Positions 38,487 through 40,244 of a stretch of DNA of 40,244 nt are shown here, piece after piece. Position numbers and translations under genes: made by a program. Under the pieces are notes generated by a model. That model saw only the letters and a list, made by a program, of their open reading frames with translations. It did not search any database and was not told the DNA's origin. Each line of letters starts with the position of its first letter. Position 1 is the first letter of the stretch. This DNA is from a virus, in the IMG/VR virus record IMGVR_UViG_3300046694_000208, positions 1 through 40,244 of that record; one strand, 5' to 3'.

Positions 38487-39912
38487 AGTCAGGCAATCCA
38501 GAGCGTACGTTGACTTCAGTTACTTTGTAGACTACGACAGCGACTACAGAGACCGCGAAGGGAAGCACCTGGACGTGTTGGACGAGGCGCTGATGAAAGT
38601 CTCTACCGGTGAGCTTAAGCGCCTTATAGTGACTATGCCACCACGACACGGGAAGAGTGAGCGAGTATCAAGAAAGTTCCCGGCGTGGCACATTGGACGT
38701 AATCCAGATGATGAAATTATCCTTGCTTCCTATTCCGTTGACCTGAGCCGCGGATTCTCCCGTATTGCTCGAGACACCTTGACCAGTAATAGCGGAGTCT
38801 TTGAGGTTGATGTGGACGGAAATAACAAATCCTCTGAATCATGGGGAACTGCAGACCACCGAGGAGGATTGCATGCAGCTGGTGTAGGCGGACCAATTAC
38901 AGGTAAGGGCGCAAAGATTGCAATTATTGACGATCCAGTGAAGAACGCAGAAGAGGCTGACAGCGAAACTATGCGAGAGAAAATATGGGAGTGGTACACG
39001 TCCACCCTGTATACTCGCTTAACTCCTGACGGACGTATTGTCGTTGTCATGACACGATGGCATGAGGATGATTTAGTAGGCAGGTTACTCAAAAAAGAGT
39101 CTGACGAGGTCGCAGAGGGTTCACACAAGGGCGAACGATGGACGGTGATTAACTTTCCTGCCTTGGCTGAAAAGGACGATTATCTACATCGTCCAGAGGG
39201 TGAACCATTATGGCCTGAATATGGGTTCGATAAACAGCGAATGGAACAGATCAAGGTGGATGTCGGTTCGCGTGTGTTCAACGCCTTGTACCAGCAAAGA
39301 CCATCAGCAGCTGACGGCAACATGCTTAAGCGTGATTGGTGGAGGTACTACGATGCACCGCCGCCTTTTGCTTCCATGCTGATTAGTGTGGATGCAGCGT
39401 TCAAAGACGAGGACACCAGCGACTATGTGGTTATTCAAGTGTGGGGTAAGGTACAGGCGAATATGTATTTGGTAGATCAGGTGAGAGCAAAGATGAACTT
39501 CCCGGCTACAATACAGACCATTCGCAACGTCACCAAGAAGTATCCAGAGGCACATTGGAAACTGGTGGAGGACAAAGCCAACGGCTCAGCTATCATTGCC
39601 ACGCTACACCGAGAGATTGGCGGTATAGTGGCGATTAATCCAGAAGGTGGTAAAGTTGCCCGGGTGAATGCAGTATCGGCTTATATCGAGTCTGGTAACG
39701 TATTCTTGCCGCGCTCAACATGGATACAGGACTTTGTAGAAGAAGCAGCAAGCTTTCCGAACGGTAAACATGATGATCAAGTTGACGCGATGAGCCAAGC
39801 GCTCCATCGCTTTATTTATTTTAATGGCATACTGCCGCAGGAAGATAAGGCAGTCACACCATTCCCATTCAGAACAGACGAACCCACCGGAGGTGATTAC
39901 TTAGCATGGTAG
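38449..39912 (+). CDS. terL: Terminase large subunit
   Basis: A 487-aa packaging motor and nuclease. It most likely starts at TTG 38449, 10 bases after AAGGAG and inside the terS gene; no ATG fits before the conserved part. ATPase: Walker A PPRHGKS (residues 64-70), adenine-binding/Walker B IAIIDD (157-162) and coupling MTRWH (201-205). Nuclease: Asp315 in ISVDAAFKD, Glu374 in VEDKANG and the C-terminal HDDQVDA (441-447). This is the Terminase_6-type layout. DNA is brought through the portal encoded two genes downstream. Confidence 0.94.
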   Translation: MNTLSQRLPTLDEVRQSRAYVDFSYFVDYDSDYRDREGKHLDVLDEALMKVSTGELKRLIVTMPPRHGKSERVSRKFPAWHIGRNPDDEIILASYSVDLSRGFSRIARDTLTSNSGVFEVDVDGNNKSSESWGTADHRGGLHAAGVGGPITGKGAKIAIIDDPVKNAEEADSETMREKIWEWYTSTLYTRLTPDGRIVVVMTRWHEDDLVGRLLKKESDEVAEGSHKGERWTVINFPALAEKDDYLHRPEGEPLWPEYGFDKQRMEQIKVDVGSRVFNALYQQRPSAADGNMLKRDWWRYYDAPPPFASMLISVDAAFKDEDTSDYVVIQVWGKVQANMYLVDQVRAKMNFPATIQTIRNVTKKYPEAHWKLVEDKANGSAIIATLHREIGGIVAINPEGGKVARVNAVSAYIESGNVFLPRSTWIQDFVEEAASFPNGKHDDQVDAMSQALHRFIYFNGILPQEDKAVTPFPFRTDEPTGGDYLAW

Positions 39913-40094
39913 AACAAGCAGCAGAGCTTGGGGAGTTGCTGAAACTCCCACTCTTGGAGCAAGAAACCACCGCGCTGATCAATGCGAAGATGCGCGAGTT
40001 TATAGGTGAGGTGAAGCCGACACCACCGGAGATCAAACAGGAAGTTGAGAGCATCATGGCTGAGTGGCTGGGCGCACAGAAAGAAGGTGAGTAA
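39906..40094 (+). CDS. Small protein between terminase and portal
   Basis: A 62-aa acidic helical protein ('AAELGELLKLPLLEQETTALI', 'IKQEVESIMAEWL') whose ATG overlaps the terminase stop and whose stop touches the portal start. Small acidic proteins at this spot may assist packaging; role unknown. Confidence 0.6.
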   Translation: MVEQAAELGELLKLPLLEQETTALINAKMREFIGEVKPTPPEIKQEVESIMAEWLGAQKEGE

Positions 40095-40229
40095 ATGTCA
40101 GAAATAACCACATTCGATAAGCTAGCCGGTGAGGTCGAGGGACAATACAAAGATGGCTTATCCTTTTTGCGTAGGATGGGATGGCTGGATAAGTGGCCTG
40201 AGTATGAGCGCTTCAAGGCTGGAGACCAG
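40095..40229 (+). CDS. Start of the portal gene (continues at base 1 of the circle)
   Basis: ATG 40095 lies behind AAGGTG. Codons run Met-Ser-Glu-Ile-Thr and join base 1 in frame through the 126-base overlap. This is the true N-terminus of the portal listed at 1-1722. Confidence 0.88.
40104..40229 (+). repeat. Assembly overlap identical to bases 1-126
   Basis: Base for base equal to 1-126. It joins the portal ORF exactly and ends where adapter begins, so it reflects a circular or permuted assembly rather than proven terminal repeats. Confidence 0.9.
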
Positions 40230-40244
40230 AGATCGGAAGAGCGT
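40230..40244 (+). other. Illumina adapter sequence
   Basis: AGATCGGAAGAGCGT is the start of the standard TruSeq adapter. At 40230 the sequence leaves the match with base 127. These 15 bases are an artefact. Confidence 0.95.

Overview
The window is one essentially complete genome, about 40.1 kb, of a temperate, probably short-tailed (podovirus-like) phage of a Bacillales host, most likely Paenibacillaceae. The host guess rests on strong AGGAGG ribosome sites, a LL-H type holin, copper-amine-oxidase-like 'stalk' domains in two proteins, and homologues of Bacilli-restricted families (YopX, Cse60, RsfA-like, DUF3797). No tail tube, sheath or tape-measure gene is visible. Instead there is a P22-type portal, an N4-gp56-type capsid protein, a gp10-like hub, a tailspike and two very large virion proteins, as in phages that eject proteins with their DNA. 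Bases 1-126 recur at 40104-40229 and join in frame through the portal gene. The map is therefore circular (about 40,103 bp unique) and was opened inside portal. The last 15 bases (40230-40244) are Illumina adapter, not phage DNA.

Layout. (1) 38.0-40.1 kb and 1-17.2 kb, plus strand: packaging (small and large terminase), portal, scaffold, capsid, adaptor, tailspike, gp10-like hub, fibre, a secreted stalk/coiled-coil protein, internal virion protein, a 1,536-aa LPD38-type protein, endolysin and holin, closed by a terminator at 17171. Two structural genes are read across a -1 frameshift. The one at 10422 has a textbook slippery heptamer, spacer and hairpin and adds a lysozyme-like domain to the internal virion protein. 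(2) 17.2-22 kb: lysogeny. It holds a candidate attP with paired GGGTAAC repeats, a minus-strand tyrosine integrase, a dense array of hairpins, three small membrane-protein genes in a minus-strand operon, a divergent LytTR-domain gene, an XRE protein, the CI-like repressor and a set of GTTCA-N5-TGAAC operators, one of which fills the spacer of the rightward early promoter. (3) 22-29.5 kb, plus strand: Cro-like protein, KilAC antirepressor, excisionase-like protein, YqaJ exonuclease with RecT annealase, HNH proteins, replication initiator and DnaC-like loader. A small ribbon-helix-helix gene runs against this operon. (4) 29.5-37.2 kb: many small accessory proteins (Cse60-like, ABA-sandwich, YopX, DUF3797, DUF7448-like, DUF1064 resolvase-like) ending in an ArpU/RinA-like late regulator. 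(5) 37.2-38 kb: a structured non-coding stretch with a tRNA-Ile(UAU), a terminator and two tiny membrane-protein genes before the terminase.

Working model: the repressor holds the early promoter through the dyad operators, and the antirepressor and Cro-like protein favour lysis. YqaJ/RecT and the initiator/loader handle DNA, and the ArpU-like protein switches on the late operon, which runs from terminase through the circular junction to holin. The AT-rich membrane triad plus LytTR gene in the lysogeny region is the best candidate here for an undescribed system. Function calls rest on motif recognition by eye; no database search was run.
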